This document shows, in pieces, positions 46,869-56,284 of a DNA stretch of 64,000 bases. The notes under the pieces are model-generated. The model saw nothing but the letters and a program-made list of their open reading frames with translations, was not told the origin of the DNA and made no database searches. Numbering within the stretch: position 1 is the stretch's first letter; every line of letters begins with the position of its first letter. The stretch comes from Streptomyces sp. HPF1205. Its GTDB lineage: Bacteria; Actinomycetota; Actinomycetes; Streptomycetales; Streptomycetaceae. The stretch spans positions 62,001-126,000 of the forward strand of contig NZ_JAINVH010000005.1 of the NCBI RefSeq assembly GCF_020400825.1. The letters are read 5' to 3'. A program made the translations under genes and the position numbers.

Positions 46869-47504
46869 GTGGACCCCGTGGAGCCCGCGGTACGGATGCC
46901 GGAGCGGCTGTCCGTACGCGACCAGGTGCTCGGAGCGCTGCGTGCCGCGATCGTCGCGGGCGAGCTGAGCCCCGGCTCGGTCCACTCGGCCCCCGCCCTG
47001 GCGGCGCGGTACGAGGTCTCGGCCACGCCCGTACGGGAGGCGATGGCGCTGCTCGCCCGGGAGGGCGCGGTGGAGGTGCTGCCGAACCGGGGGTTCCGGA
47101 TAGCCGAGCGGTCCGCCCGGGAGCTGGCCGAGCTGGCCGAGGTCCGGGCGCTGCTCGAAGTGCCGGTGGTGGTCGGTCTGGCACGTACGGTGCCGTCGCA
47201 GCGGTGGGAGGCGCTGCGCCCGCTGGCCCGGGACACCGCCGCGGCCGCCGCCGACGGTGACCGCGTCGCCTATGCCGCGTCCGACGTGGCCTTCCACCGG
47301 GAACTGCTCGCCCTGTCCGGCAACCTCCAGCTCGTCGCCCTCGCGGAGGACCTCCACCGCCGCGCCCAGTGGGCCGCCGCCACGGACCGCGCGCGGCTGG
47401 TCTCCGACGCGCGGCAGCACCTCGGTCTGCTCGACGCGCTCGTCGCGGGGGACGTGGCGGCCGTCGCGGACCTGGCACGCCGGCACCTGGGGGCCGCGGG
47501 CTGA
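46869..47504 (+). CDS. GntR/FadR-family transcriptional regulator
   Basis: A 211-residue regulator. Winged helix SVRDQVLGALRAAIVAGELSPG to VSATPVREAMALLAREGAVEV and wing NRGFRI are typical of GntR; the all-helical FCD ligand domain follows (ELAEVRALLEVPVVVGLA, DVAFHRELLALSGN with a metal-site His). GTG 46869 is chosen for the GGAAGGGG site five bases before it; ATG 46854 is possible. A degenerate repeat array lies immediately upstream and may be its operator region. The ligand is probably a carboxylate; the lactate-monooxygenase-like gene 1.4 kb downstream is a conceivable target. Confidence 0.85.
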   Translation: MDPVEPAVRMPERLSVRDQVLGALRAAIVAGELSPGSVHSAPALAARYEVSATPVREAMALLAREGAVEVLPNRGFRIAERSARELAELAEVRALLEVPVVVGLARTVPSQRWEALRPLARDTAAAAADGDRVAYAASDVAFHRELLALSGNLQLVALAEDLHRRAQWAAATDRARLVSDARQHLGLLDALVAGDVAAVADLARRHLGAAG

Positions 47505-47657
47505 ACCGGACGGCTCGCCGCGCCGGCGGCGGGTTGGCGTCGGCGCGGCTCGGGCTTCTTGTGGCTCCTCGCCGCCCGGGCGCTGTGTTCTGCCGGGTAC
47601 GGCGCCGCCCCGGCCGGGCGCGCCCGCGGCGGCGGCAGCCGCGGGCCGGAGGCGGGC

Positions 47658-47696
47658 CCGCGCCCCCGCGCGAGCCCGGCTCGCTCGGGGGCGCGG
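47658..47696. terminator. Strong hairpin between convergent genes
   Basis: 17-base arms (47658-47674 with 47680-47696, one mismatch, 5-base loop) just beyond the minus-strand stop at 47704 and after the GntR gene. Likely bidirectional terminator. Confidence 0.7.
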
Positions 47697-47703
47697 GGCG
47701 GGG

Positions 47704-48453
47704 TCAGTCGGTCAGGGCGGGGGTGAGCCAGACGGGGATGCCGCCCAGCAGGGCGTGGAGGCGGGCCGCTTCCGCGCGGAGGGCCTGCGCCTCGGGGTCG
47801 GGGGAGACGTCGGCCAGGGCGAGCAGGGCGGGGGCGGTCCCCACGAGGTGGCCGAGGGAGACGCGCAGCCGCAGGGACTCGGAGAAGCCGTGGCGCGCTT
47901 CCGCGATGTCGCCCTCGGCGGCGGCCAGCCCGGCCAGGTGCCGCCAGGTGAAGGAGGTGAGAAAGGTGTCCCCGTGGGCCACCGCCCCGGCGTGCGCGCG
48001 GCGGTAGGCCGCGCGGGCCGCCGCCGGGTTGCCGACGAGGTTCTCGGCGACCAGGCCGCGCCGGAAATCCAGCAGCGGGCGGCCGGGGGAGCCGGGGGCG
48101 AGCAGAGCCGCGCTGCGCCCGAAGGCGGAGCTGGCCTCGTCGGTGCGGTCCCGTACGGAGAACACGGTGGCCCCGTAGGCCAGGTAGCCGCGTTCGGAGG
48201 CCGCGGCGCCGCGCTCCTCGTCCGTACCCGCGAGGGCTTCCGCCGTCCGCAGGGCGTCCTCCGCCTCGGCCCAGCCGTCGAGCAGGTAGAAGGCACGCTC
48301 GATGAGCAGCTCCGCCCTGCGCAGCGCCGCTCCCGGGTCGTCCTCGCAGAAGGGCCTGAGGAGCCTGGCCGCCTCGGCCCAGCAGCCGCGTGCCCGCAGC
48401 CGCCACACGTCCGGTACCCCGACCACCGATTCCGACAGGACGGTGTCCGCCAC
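47704..48453 (-). CDS. TPR-like helical protein, unknown function
   Basis: A 249-residue all-helical protein. Repeated helix pairs ([83 protein letters not shown]) have the spacing of tetratricopeptide repeats, so it probably binds proteins. GTG 48453 is preceded by GGGGGAGAAG; the longer frame to 48639 lacks a site. Divergent from the flavoenzyme gene at 48857. No catalytic motif. Confidence 0.65.
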   Translation of the reverse strand: MADTVLSESVVGVPDVWRLRARGCWAEAARLLRPFCEDDPGAALRRAELLIERAFYLLDGWAEAEDALRTAEALAGTDEERGAAASERGYLAYGATVFSVRDRTDEASSAFGRSAALLAPGSPGRPLLDFRRGLVAENLVGNPAAARAAYRRAHAGAVAHGDTFLTSFTWRHLAGLAAAEGDIAEARHGFSESLRLRVSLGHLVGTAPALLALADVSPDPEAQALRAEAARLHALLGGIPVWLTPALTD

Positions 48454-48713
48454 AGCTTCTCCCCCAAGCGCGTCGTCGAGCCATCGTGAGCAAGTGCGTG
48501 GGCCTGTGCAGTCGTACGTGGAGTTGTCCTTCAGGTGTCCGGCGCCCGGCCCCCTGGTGCCGTGGCGGAAGTCCAGCACGGGTGGGGGCCCGCCGCCAAG
48601 GGGTTGGAGATCACTTCTTGTGAACGGGATCACTTTCACGAACGCACTTGACCCCTACGCTTGGCCCGTTCGGCGGGCGCGCGCGGAAGGATGTCGCGGG
48701 CGTCCCCGGCGGC
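48454..48713. other. Divergent intergenic region, left part
   Basis: With the 11-bp array to its right this makes a 403-base gap. The stretch 48612-48660 (cttcttgtgaacgggatcactttcacgaac) is AT-richer and contains GTGAACGGGATCAC and TTGACCCCTACG, plausible promoter elements for the flavoenzyme. No gene seen. Confidence 0.4.
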
Positions 48714-48790
48714 GTACCACCGTCGTACCACCGTCGTACCACCGTCGTACCAACGGCGTACCGACGGCGTACCGACGGGCGTACGACGGC
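48714..48790. repeat. 11-bp tandem array upstream of flavoenzyme
   Basis: Units at 48714, 48725 and 48736 are gtaccaccgtc; then gtaccaacggc (48747), gtaccgacggc (48758), gtaccgacgggc (48769) and gtacgacggc (48781). The period is close to one DNA turn. The array lies 67 bases upstream of the flavoenzyme start. Confidence 0.85.
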
Positions 48791-48856
48791 GTGCGAGGGC
48801 GCGGGTCAGCGTGCGACGGCGTACACGGATGTGTGAAGCGGAGAGAAGGTGCCGGC

Positions 48857-50029
48857 TTGACCGCGTTCGGGAACTTCGGGAACTTCCAGAACGAGATCTA
48901 CCTCAACGGCCTCGGCGGTGTGCTGCCGGCGCTGCCGGTGAGCCATGACGAGCTGGAGTCCAGGGCGCGCGCCGCGCTGCCGCCGTCCGTCTGGTCGTAC
49001 GTGGCCGGCGGCGCCGGTGACGAGCGGACGCAGACCGCCAACGTCACCGCGTTCGACCACTGGGGCCTGGTGCCGCGGATGTTCGTCGGCGCCGCCGAAC
49101 GCGACCTGAGCGTCGAACTGTTCGGGATGACGCTGCCCGCGCCGGTGTTCCTGGCGCCGATCGGGGTGATCGGCCTGTGCGCGCAGGACGGACACGGCGA
49201 CCTCGCCACCGCGCGCGCCGCCGCCCGTACCGGGGTGCCCATGATCGCCTCGACGCTGTCGGCGGACCCGATGGAGCAGGTCGCGGCCGAACTCGGCGGC
49301 GCGCCCGGCCTGTTCCAGCTCTACACGCCCACCGATCGCGACCTGGCCGCGAGCCTGGTCGAACGCGCCGAGCGGGCCGGCTACAAGGGCATCGTCGTCA
49401 CCCTGGACACCTGGGTCACCGGCTGGCGGCCCCGCGACCTGGCCACGGCCAACTTCCCCCAGTTGCGCGGCCACTGCCTGGCCAACTACACCGGCGACCC
49501 GGTCTTCCGCGCGTCCCTCGCCCGGTCCCCCGAGGAGGACCCGCAGGCCGCCGTGCTGCGCTGGGCGCAGATCTTCGGCAACCCGCTGACCTGGGACGAT
49601 CTGCCCTGGCTGCGGTCACTGACCACCTTGCCGCTGATCGTCAAGGGCATCTGCCACCCCGACGACGCCCGACGTGCCAGGGACGGCGGCGTGGACGGCG
49701 TCTACTGCTCCAACCACGGCGGCCGCCAGGCCAACGGCGGCCTGCCGGCCCTGGACTGCCTGCCGGGCGTCGTCGAGGCGGCCGGTGACCTGCCGGTGCT
49801 GTTCGACTCCGGTGTCCGCAGCGGCGCAGACGTCGTCAAGGCCCTCGCCCTCGGCGCGACCGCGGTCGGCATCGGACGCCCGTACGCGTACGGGCTCGCA
49901 CTCGGCGGCACGGACGGGGTCGTCCATGTCCTGCGCACCCTCCTGGCCGAGGCCGACCTGATCATGGCGGTCGACGGCTACCCCACCCTGCGCGACCTGA
50001 CCCCGGACGCCCTGCGCCCGGTGAGGTGA
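48857..50029 (+). CDS. FMN-dependent alpha-hydroxy-acid oxidase, lactate 2-monooxygenase-like
   Basis: A 390-residue TIM-barrel flavoenzyme. The N terminus [15 protein letters not shown] is the form seen in lactate 2-monooxygenases. FMN-site features are [39 protein letters not shown]; Lys in LIVKGI; the catalytic base His in [12 protein letters not shown]; Asp in [19 protein letters not shown]. It would oxidise lactate or another 2-hydroxy acid. TTG 48857 follows GAGAGAAGG by six bases. Upstream is an 11-bp repeat array. The adjacent GntR and PucR regulators are candidates for control. Confidence 0.8.
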   Translation: MTAFGNFGNFQNEIYLNGLGGVLPALPVSHDELESRARAALPPSVWSYVAGGAGDERTQTANVTAFDHWGLVPRMFVGAAERDLSVELFGMTLPAPVFLAPIGVIGLCAQDGHGDLATARAAARTGVPMIASTLSADPMEQVAAELGGAPGLFQLYTPTDRDLAASLVERAERAGYKGIVVTLDTWVTGWRPRDLATANFPQLRGHCLANYTGDPVFRASLARSPEEDPQAAVLRWAQIFGNPLTWDDLPWLRSLTTLPLIVKGICHPDDARRARDGGVDGVYCSNHGGRQANGGLPALDCLPGVVEAAGDLPVLFDSGVRSGADVVKALALGATAVGIGRPYAYGLALGGTDGVVHVLRTLLAEADLIMAVDGYPTLRDLTPDALRPVR

Positions 50030-50050
50030 GCGGCGGCTGGCCGGGAAGGG

Positions 50051-51694
50051 TCAGCTCATCCGCAGCGCGAGGAAGAAGTCCAGCTTGTCCTCCAGGCGGG
50101 ACAGGTCGCGGCCGGTGAGCTGTTCGATGCGGCCGATGCGGTAGCGCAGCGTGTTGACGTGGAGGTGGAGGCGGGTGGCGCAGCGGGTCCAGGACCCGTC
50201 GCACTCCAGGAAGGCCACCAGGGTGGGAATGAGCTCGGCGCGGTGCCTGCGGTCGTACGCGCGCAGCGGGTCGAGCAGCCGGGCGGTGAAGGCGCGGCGC
50301 ACGTCGTCGGGCACGAACGGCAGCAGCAGGACGTGCGAGGCCAGCTCCTCGTGCCCGGCCACGCACACCCGGCCGGGGCGGGCGGCGGCCACCCGGCGGG
50401 CGTGCCGGGCCTCCTCCAGCGCGCCGCGCAGCGCCTCGGGGGAGTGCACGGCCGCGCTGACACCGACCGTCAGCCGCCCGTCGCCGGCCAGCCCCCGCGC
50501 CAGCGGGCCGCCCACTACCTCCTGCAGCCGCTCGGCCCGCAGCGTCCGCGGCGTGCCGTCCCCGGCCGGCGGCAGCGGCACCAGGGCCAGCGCGGTGTCG
50601 TCGGCGTACGCGACCGCGACCCGCTCGGCCGGGTCGGGCCCCGGCTCGGCCGGATCGGCGAGCACCTCCTCCAGCAGCGCCTGTCCCACGGGGCCCGCGG
50701 GCACCTCGCCGCCCTCCCACTCCACTTGGGCCACCACGATCTGCCAGTACGCCGCACCCGCCGCGCCCGGCACCAGCACCGGCGCCGCCGCCCGCAGCCG
50801 CGCCCCGATCTCGCCGGGCGGCGCCCCGCCGCCCACCAGTTCGAACACCTCGGCCGCCAGCCGCCGCCTGATCTGCCGGGCCGCCTCCCGGCGGTCGCGC
50901 TCCACCGCGATCAGCTGGGTGACGCCGTGCAGCAGGTCGAGCCGTTCGGCCGGCCACTCCCCGGCGTCCGCCGCCACCGCCAGGAACCAGTCGGACAGCA
51001 CCCCGGCCCGCACGTCGGCGCTGCTCTCGCCCGCGCGGACCGGGAACAGGGAGTACGTGCGGCCGCCCTGGACCGCCACCCGGTAGGGCGCGGGCCGACC
51101 GGTCCGGGCCGCGGCCTGCTGCGCCCCGGCCAGCTCCGCGCGCAGCCCTCCGGGCAGCGGGTGGCCGGAGCCGCCGATCTCCCGGCCGGTGGACGACAGC
51201 ACCCACGCCCGCAGGTCCAGGTCGCTGCCGAGCAGGTCGAGCACCGCGTCCGGGCCGCCCCCCGCCGGTCCCGGCGACATCAGCCGCCGGTGCCGGTCCA
51301 CCACGGCCGCCAGGTCGCCGGCCCGCTCGCCGGAGACCTGCCGCGACACGTACTCGGTGATGGTCGCGAAGGCCACCCGCTCGTCGACGGCGAACAGCGG
51401 CAGGTGGTGCCGCTCGCACGCGGCGACCAGGTCGGCCGGGACCGGGCCGTCGGCCTCCCCGGCCGCGAGCCCGGCCACCCCGGCCGCCGCCAGGATCCCG
51501 GCGAACGACTCGGAGTCGGCGGCGGAGCGCCGCCACGCCAGACCGGTCAGCACCAGCTCGCCGCCGCCCAGGTAGCGGCTGGGGTCCCGCAGGTCGGTGG
51601 TCATCACGCCCCGGACGGTGCGGTCCAGCTCGTCCGCGCCGCCCAGCAGCCGCAGGCCGAGGGCTTCGGTGTCCAGCAGTGCGCGCAGCCGCAT
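50051..51694 (-). CDS. PucR-family purine-catabolism regulator
   Basis: A 547-residue regulator. Order: PucR ligand domain (LRALLDTEALGLRLLGGADELDRTVRGV, YLGGGELVLTGLAWR), a GGDEF-like middle domain (LTVGVSAAVHSPEALRGALEEARHA), and a C-terminal helix-turn-helix (LVAFLECDGSWTRCATRLHLHVNTLRYRIGRIE). PucR in Bacillus controls purine degradation. Its position divergent from xanthine-dehydrogenase-type genes supports the same role here. Confidence 0.88.
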   Translation of the reverse strand: MRLRALLDTEALGLRLLGGADELDRTVRGVMTTDLRDPSRYLGGGELVLTGLAWRRSAADSESFAGILAAAGVAGLAAGEADGPVPADLVAACERHHLPLFAVDERVAFATITEYVSRQVSGERAGDLAAVVDRHRRLMSPGPAGGGPDAVLDLLGSDLDLRAWVLSSTGREIGGSGHPLPGGLRAELAGAQQAAARTGRPAPYRVAVQGGRTYSLFPVRAGESSADVRAGVLSDWFLAVAADAGEWPAERLDLLHGVTQLIAVERDRREAARQIRRRLAAEVFELVGGGAPPGEIGARLRAAAPVLVPGAAGAAYWQIVVAQVEWEGGEVPAGPVGQALLEEVLADPAEPGPDPAERVAVAYADDTALALVPLPPAGDGTPRTLRAERLQEVVGGPLARGLAGDGRLTVGVSAAVHSPEALRGALEEARHARRVAAARPGRVCVAGHEELASHVLLLPFVPDDVRRAFTARLLDPLRAYDRRHRAELIPTLVAFLECDGSWTRCATRLHLHVNTLRYRIGRIEQLTGRDLSRLEDKLDFFLALRMS

Positions 51695-52110
51695 CGTCGT
51701 CGCCTTGTCGTCTCACTCGGTGGGATGGGTCGGGGAGGCGCGTTCCGGCCGCGTCGCCGGTGCGATACCGCGGCGTTTCGCGGGGTCTCCTTTCAGAGGA
51801 ATCTACAAGACCCTCTGCCTGGCCAGCCAAACGCTTCATGGTTTCGGTGACTGCACCGGGACGGGCCGGCGGCCCTGTACTGGATACGGGCCGTGCGATG
51901 TGCGCACCGCGCGCACCTCGCCGAAGCCGCTCAAGCTCCGAAGCCGTCCAAGCCGCTCAAGCCACCGACGCCGGCCGACCGACCCCGACCCCGACCCCCG
52001 GCCGCGGCGGACGGCGCACCGCCCGTCCCCGACGCCACGGAGATCCGTATCCCCGGGCCGACGGCCCACCGGGAGCGAGGCCGGATCCCGGGACAGGGCC
52101 GGGTCCCGGA
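51695..52110. other. Intergenic region PucR / xdh, left part
   Basis: With the heptad array to the right this makes a 485-base gap. 51780-51850 is AT-richer and probably holds the divergent promoters. At 51922-51965 there is a degenerate aagccgctc repeat (period 8-9). No gene seen. Confidence 0.4.
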
Positions 52111-52166
52111 ACCCGAGCCACGAGACCCGAGCCACGAGACCCGAGACCCGAGCCACGAGAGCCGAG
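52111..52166. repeat. Heptad array upstream of xdh operon
   Basis: Eight consecutive 7-base units of ACCCGAG or CCACGAG type (the last AGCCGAG), ending 13 bases before the ATG of the first xdh gene and therefore probably in the 5' leader. Confidence 0.8.
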
Positions 52167-52179
52167 AAGAGACCGAAGC

Positions 52180-53076
52180 ATGGACTTCCTCCGCCCCGCC
52201 GGCTGGCAGGAGGCGCTCGCCGCCAAGGCCGAGCACCCCGGTGCCGTGCCCATCGCGGGTGGCACGGACGTGATGGTCGAGATCAACTTCGACCACCGCA
52301 GGCCGGAGCACCTGCTGGACCTCGGCCGCGTCGGCGAGCTGCGCGAGTGGGAGACCGGCGACGGGACCGTGCGGCTGGGCGCCGCCGTCCCGTACACCCG
52401 GATCATCGAGAACCTGCGCGGGGAGCTGCCCGGGCTGGCGCTCGCGAGCCGCACCGTGGCCTCGCCGCAGATCCGCAACCGCGGCGGTGTCGGCGGCAAC
52501 CTCGGCACCGCCTCCCCGGCCGGCGACGCCCACCCCGCGCTGCTGGCCGGCGGCGCCGAGGTCGAGGCGGTCTCGGTGCGCGGCACCCGGATGATCCCGA
52601 TCGACGACTTCTACACCGGCGTCAAGCGCAACGCCCTCGCGCCCGACGAGCTGATCAGGGCCGTCCACCTGAAACGGGCCACCGGGCCGCAGCAGTTCTC
52701 CAAGGTCGGCACCCGCAACGCCATGGTCATCGCGGTGTGCGCCTTCGGCATCGCGCTGCACCCCGACACCCGCACCGTCCGCACCGGCATCGGCTCGGCC
52801 GCGCCCACCCCGATCCGCGCCCGCGCCGCCGAGGAGTTCCTGGCCGCGGCGCTGGAGGAGGAGGGGCTGTGGGACAGCCGGAAGGCGGTTCCGCCGTCCG
52901 TGGCGGCGCGGTTCGCCGACCTGGTGGCGGGCGCCGCCGCCCCGATCGATGACGTGCGCGGCACCGCGGCGTACCGGCGGCACGCGCTCGGCGTGATGGC
53001 CCGCCGCACGCTGGACTGGACCTGGCAGGAGTACCGCGGCGGCCGGATCGCGGAGAGGAGCGGGTCATGCGCGTGA
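52180..53076 (+). CDS. Xanthine dehydrogenase-type FAD-binding subunit
   Basis: A 298-residue medium subunit of the molybdenum hydroxylase family. The FAD-binding motifs are PIAGGTDVMVEIN (about 24-36) and TVASPQIRNRGGVGGNLGTASPAGD (about 95-118); the C-terminal CO-dehydrogenase-flavoprotein domain follows. It passes electrons from the 2Fe-2S subunit to the acceptor. GAGAAGAGA precedes ATG 52180. Its stop overlaps the next gene by ten bases. First gene of the operon, probably under the divergent PucR. Confidence 0.9.
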   Translation: MDFLRPAGWQEALAAKAEHPGAVPIAGGTDVMVEINFDHRRPEHLLDLGRVGELREWETGDGTVRLGAAVPYTRIIENLRGELPGLALASRTVASPQIRNRGGVGGNLGTASPAGDAHPALLAGGAEVEAVSVRGTRMIPIDDFYTGVKRNALAPDELIRAVHLKRATGPQQFSKVGTRNAMVIAVCAFGIALHPDTRTVRTGIGSAAPTPIRARAAEEFLAAALEEEGLWDSRKAVPPSVAARFADLVAGAAAPIDDVRGTAAYRRHALGVMARRTLDWTWQEYRGGRIAERSGSCA

Positions 53077-53543
53077 GCTTCACCGTCAACGGACGCCGGC
53101 AGGAGGCCGACGACGTATGGGAGGGCGAGAGCCTGCTGTACGTGCTGCGTGAGCGGATGGGCCTGCCCGGCTCCAAGAACGCCTGCGAGCAGGGGGAGTG
53201 CGGCTCCTGCACGGTCCGCCTCGACGGCGTGCCGGTGTGCTCGTGCCTGGTCGCGGCCGGCCAGGCCCAGGACCGCGACGTACGGACGGTGGAGGGCCTG
53301 ACCGGCGAGGACGGCGAGCTGTCGGTCGTCCAGCAGGCGTTCGTCGACGCCGGGGCGGTCCAGTGCGGCTTCTGCACCCCCGGCCTGCTGGTGGCCGCCG
53401 ACGACCTGCTGGAGCGCAACCCCTCGCCGACCGACGGCGACATCCGCGAGGCACTGTCGGGCAACCTGTGCCGCTGCACCGGCTACGAGAAGATCCTCGA
53501 CGCGGTCCGCCTGGCGGCCGCCCGTACCGGGGAGGCCGTGTGA
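53067..53543 (+). CDS. Xanthine dehydrogenase-type 2Fe-2S subunit
   Basis: A 158-residue small subunit. The plant-ferredoxin-type cluster is ACEQGECGSCTVRLDGVPVCSC and the second helical cluster is QCGFCTPG with CRCTGYEKI, all eight cysteines in place. It relays electrons from the molybdenum centre to FAD. It overlaps both neighbours (ten bases upstream; GTGA overlap downstream), so the three subunits are made at matched levels. Confidence 0.93.
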   Translation: MRVSFTVNGRRQEADDVWEGESLLYVLRERMGLPGSKNACEQGECGSCTVRLDGVPVCSCLVAAGQAQDRDVRTVEGLTGEDGELSVVQQAFVDAGAVQCGFCTPGLLVAADDLLERNPSPTDGDIREALSGNLCRCTGYEKILDAVRLAAARTGEAV

Positions 53544-56005
53544 GCCCCCGCGAGCCCCGCGCCGCCGCCACCCCCGGTCGCGCCACCGCCCCCGTCCGCG
53601 CCGGCTCCGCTCCCGTCCGTGCCGCCACCCCTGGTCGCGCCCCCACCGGCATCGCCCAGCGCTCGGCCGGCAAGGGCGGCGTCGGCGAGTCCACGCCGCG
53701 GCCCGACGGCGTCCTCAAGGTCACCGGTGAGTTCGCCTACTCCTCCGACCTGTGGCACGAGGACATGCTGTGGGGCCACACCCTGCGCAGCACCGTCGCC
53801 CACGCGAGGATCCTGTCCATCGACACCGCCGAGGCGCTGGCCACCCCCGGCGTGTACGCGGTCCTCACCTACGACGACCTGCCCACCGACGTCAGGCACT
53901 ACGGGCTGGAGATCCGCGACACCCCCGTCCTCGCCCACGGCAAGGTCCGCCACCACGGCGAACCGGTCGCGCTGGTGGCCGCCGACCACCCCGAGACCGC
54001 CCGCCGCGCCGCCGCGAGGATCCGCGTGGCGTACGAGGAACTGCCCCTCGTCACCGACGAGGCGTCGGCCACCGGGCCGGGCGCCGTGCTCGTGCACGAG
54101 GACCGCCGGGACCACCACATCGGCCACGTCCCGCACCCGAACATCGTGCACCGCCAGCCCGTCGTGCGCGGCGACGCCGCCGCGGCCGCCGCGCGGGCGG
54201 ACGTGGTCGTCACCGGCGAATACGTCTTCGGCATGCAGGACCAGGCGTTCCTCGGCCCGGAGTCCGGGCTCGCGGTGCCCGCCGAGGACGGCGGCGTGGA
54301 CCTGTACGTCGCCACCCAGTGGCTGCACTCCGACCTGCGGCAGATCGCGCCCGTGCTGGGCCTGCCGGAGCAGAAGGTGCGCATGACGCTGTCCGGCGTC
54401 GGCGGAGCGTTCGGCGGCCGCGAGGACCTGTCGATGCAGATCCACGGCTGCCTGCTGGCGCTGCGCACCGGTAAACCCGTCAAGATCGTCTACGACCGCT
54501 TCGAGTCCTTCTTCGGCCACGTCCACCGCCACCCGGCCAGGCTGCGCTACGAGCACGGCGCCACCAGCGACGGCAGACTGACCCACGTCAGGGCCCGGAT
54601 CGTGCTCGACGGCGGCGCCTACGCCTCCTCCTCCCCGGCCGTCGTCGGCAACGCCGCCTCGCTCGGCGTGGGACCGTACCGCGTCGACCACGTGGACATC
54701 GAGGCGCTGGCCCTCTACACCAACAACCCGCCCTGCGGTGCCATGCGCGGCTTCGGCGCGGTCCAGGCGTGCTTCGCCTACGAGGCCCAGATGGACAAGG
54801 TCGCGGCGGCACTCGGCATGGACCCGGTGGAGTTCCGGCAGCTCAACGCCATGGAGCAGGGCGCGATCATGCCCACGGGGCAGGTCGTCGACTCCCCGGC
54901 GCCCGTCGCGGAACTGCTGCGCCGGGTCAAGGCCCGCCCGCTGCCGCCCGAACGCCAGTGGGAGACCACCGAGGGCGCGGACCTGCGCGCGCTGCCCGGC
55001 GGCCTGTCCAACACCAGCCACGGCGAGGGCATCGTCCGGGGCGTCGGCTACGCGGTCGGCATCAAGAACGTCGGCTTCTCCGAGGGCTTCGACGACTACT
55101 CCACCGCCCGGGTGCGCATGGAGGTCATGGGCGGCGAGGCCGTGGCGACCGTGCACACGGCCATGGCCGAGGTCGGCCAGGGCGGCGTCACCGTACTCGC
55201 CCAGATCGCCCGCTCCGAACTCGGCGTCACCCACGTCACGATCCAGCCCGCCGACACGGCCGTCGGCTCGGCCGGCTCCACCTCCGCCTCCCGGCAGACG
55301 TACATGACCGGCGGCGCGGTGAAGAACACCTGCGAGGCGGTACGTGCGAAGGTGCTCGACATCGGCCGCCGCAGGTTCGGCGGCCGCCACCCGGCCTGGG
55401 CCGGCCCGGAACTGCTGCTGGAGGGCGGCAAGGTGGTCACCGGCGGTGGCGAGGCGCTGGCCGACCTCGCCGACGTCCTCCAGGGCGAGGCCGTCGACCT
55501 GGAACTGGAGTTCCGGCACCGCCCGACCCGCCCGTTCGACCCCGTCACCGGCCAGGGCGACGGCCACGTCCAGTACAGCTTCGCCGCCCACCGGGCCGTG
55601 GTCGACGTCGACACCGAGCTCGGTCTGGTCAAAGTGGTCGAGCTGGCCTGCGCGCAGGACGTCGGCAAGGCGCTCAACCCGCTGTCCGTCCAGGGCCAGA
55701 TCCAGGGCGGCACCGCCCAGGGCCTGGGCATCGCCGTCATGGAGGAGATCGTCGTCGACCCGGCGACGGCGAAGGTCCGCAACCCGTCCTTCACCGATTA
55801 CCTGATCCCCACCATCCTCGACACGCCGACGATCCCCGTCGACGTGCTCGAACTCGCCGACGCACACGCCCCCTACGGGCTGCGCGGCATCGGCGAGGCC
55901 CCCACCTTGTCGTCCACCCCGGCCGTCCTCGCGGCGATCCGGCAGGCGACCGGGCTGGAACTGAACAGAACCCCGGTGCGGCCGGAACACCTGACCGGGG
56001 CGTGA
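53540..56005 (+). CDS. Xanthine dehydrogenase-type molybdopterin subunit
   Basis: An 821-residue large subunit. After an Ala/Pro/Arg-rich N-terminal tail (about 45 residues) come the aldehyde-oxidase a/b hammerhead domain (RPDGVLKVTGEFAYSSDLW), and the Mo-binding domain with GGAFGGRED, GAMRGFGAVQ, GSAGSTSASRQ and the catalytic Glu in LRGIGEAPTLSS near the C terminus. It hydroxylates a purine or other heterocycle or aldehyde. GTG 53540 overlaps the previous stop. Context with PucR and XdhC favours xanthine/hypoxanthine. Confidence 0.9.
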   Translation: MSPREPRAAATPGRATAPVRAGSAPVRAATPGRAPTGIAQRSAGKGGVGESTPRPDGVLKVTGEFAYSSDLWHEDMLWGHTLRSTVAHARILSIDTAEALATPGVYAVLTYDDLPTDVRHYGLEIRDTPVLAHGKVRHHGEPVALVAADHPETARRAAARIRVAYEELPLVTDEASATGPGAVLVHEDRRDHHIGHVPHPNIVHRQPVVRGDAAAAAARADVVVTGEYVFGMQDQAFLGPESGLAVPAEDGGVDLYVATQWLHSDLRQIAPVLGLPEQKVRMTLSGVGGAFGGREDLSMQIHGCLLALRTGKPVKIVYDRFESFFGHVHRHPARLRYEHGATSDGRLTHVRARIVLDGGAYASSSPAVVGNAASLGVGPYRVDHVDIEALALYTNNPPCGAMRGFGAVQACFAYEAQMDKVAAALGMDPVEFRQLNAMEQGAIMPTGQVVDSPAPVAELLRRVKARPLPPERQWETTEGADLRALPGGLSNTSHGEGIVRGVGYAVGIKNVGFSEGFDDYSTARVRMEVMGGEAVATVHTAMAEVGQGGVTVLAQIARSELGVTHVTIQPADTAVGSAGSTSASRQTYMTGGAVKNTCEAVRAKVLDIGRRRFGGRHPAWAGPELLLEGGKVVTGGGEALADLADVLQGEAVDLELEFRHRPTRPFDPVTGQGDGHVQYSFAAHRAVVDVDTELGLVKVVELACAQDVGKALNPLSVQGQIQGGTAQGLGIAVMEEIVVDPATAKVRNPSFTDYLIPTILDTPTIPVDVLELADAHAPYGLRGIGEAPTLSSTPAVLAAIRQATGLELNRTPVRPEHLTGA

Positions 56006-56016
56006 CGGGGCCGCCG

Positions 56017-56048
56017 GGTCCGCCGGTCCGCCGGTCCGCCGGTCCGCC
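56017..56048. repeat. 8-bp tandem repeat after xdh stop
   Basis: Four perfect copies of ggtccgcc beginning 12 bases after the stop codon of the large subunit. Further degenerate ccggtcgg/ccgggag repeats fill 56146-56270, up to the XdhC ribosome site. Confidence 0.85.
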
Positions 56049-56284
56049 CGCCCCCGTACCCGCGGCCCGCCCCGGCCGAACGGCCGAAGAAGCGAGGAAC
56101 CGGGCCGCGCGCAGGGAAGACAACCGGTGAGGGCACCGGGAGCGTGACGGGTGACCCGCCGGGAAGCCGGTCGGGAGGCGACCGGAAGCCGGTCGAAAGG
56201 CCGGTCGGTCGGAGGGTCGGCCGGGAGCCGGCCGGGAAGATGCCGGGGAGCCGGCCGGGAGGCCGGGCGAGGAGTGGAGCCGCC

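Noticed and set aside
46671..52166. CRISPR array among the short tandem repeats
   Set aside because: Units are 7-13 bases, degenerate and contiguous with no spacers, and there are no cas genes.
56144..56284. N-terminal extension of the XdhC frame through repeats
   Set aside because: Low-complexity repeat DNA; family homology begins at GTG 56285 with a good ribosome site.
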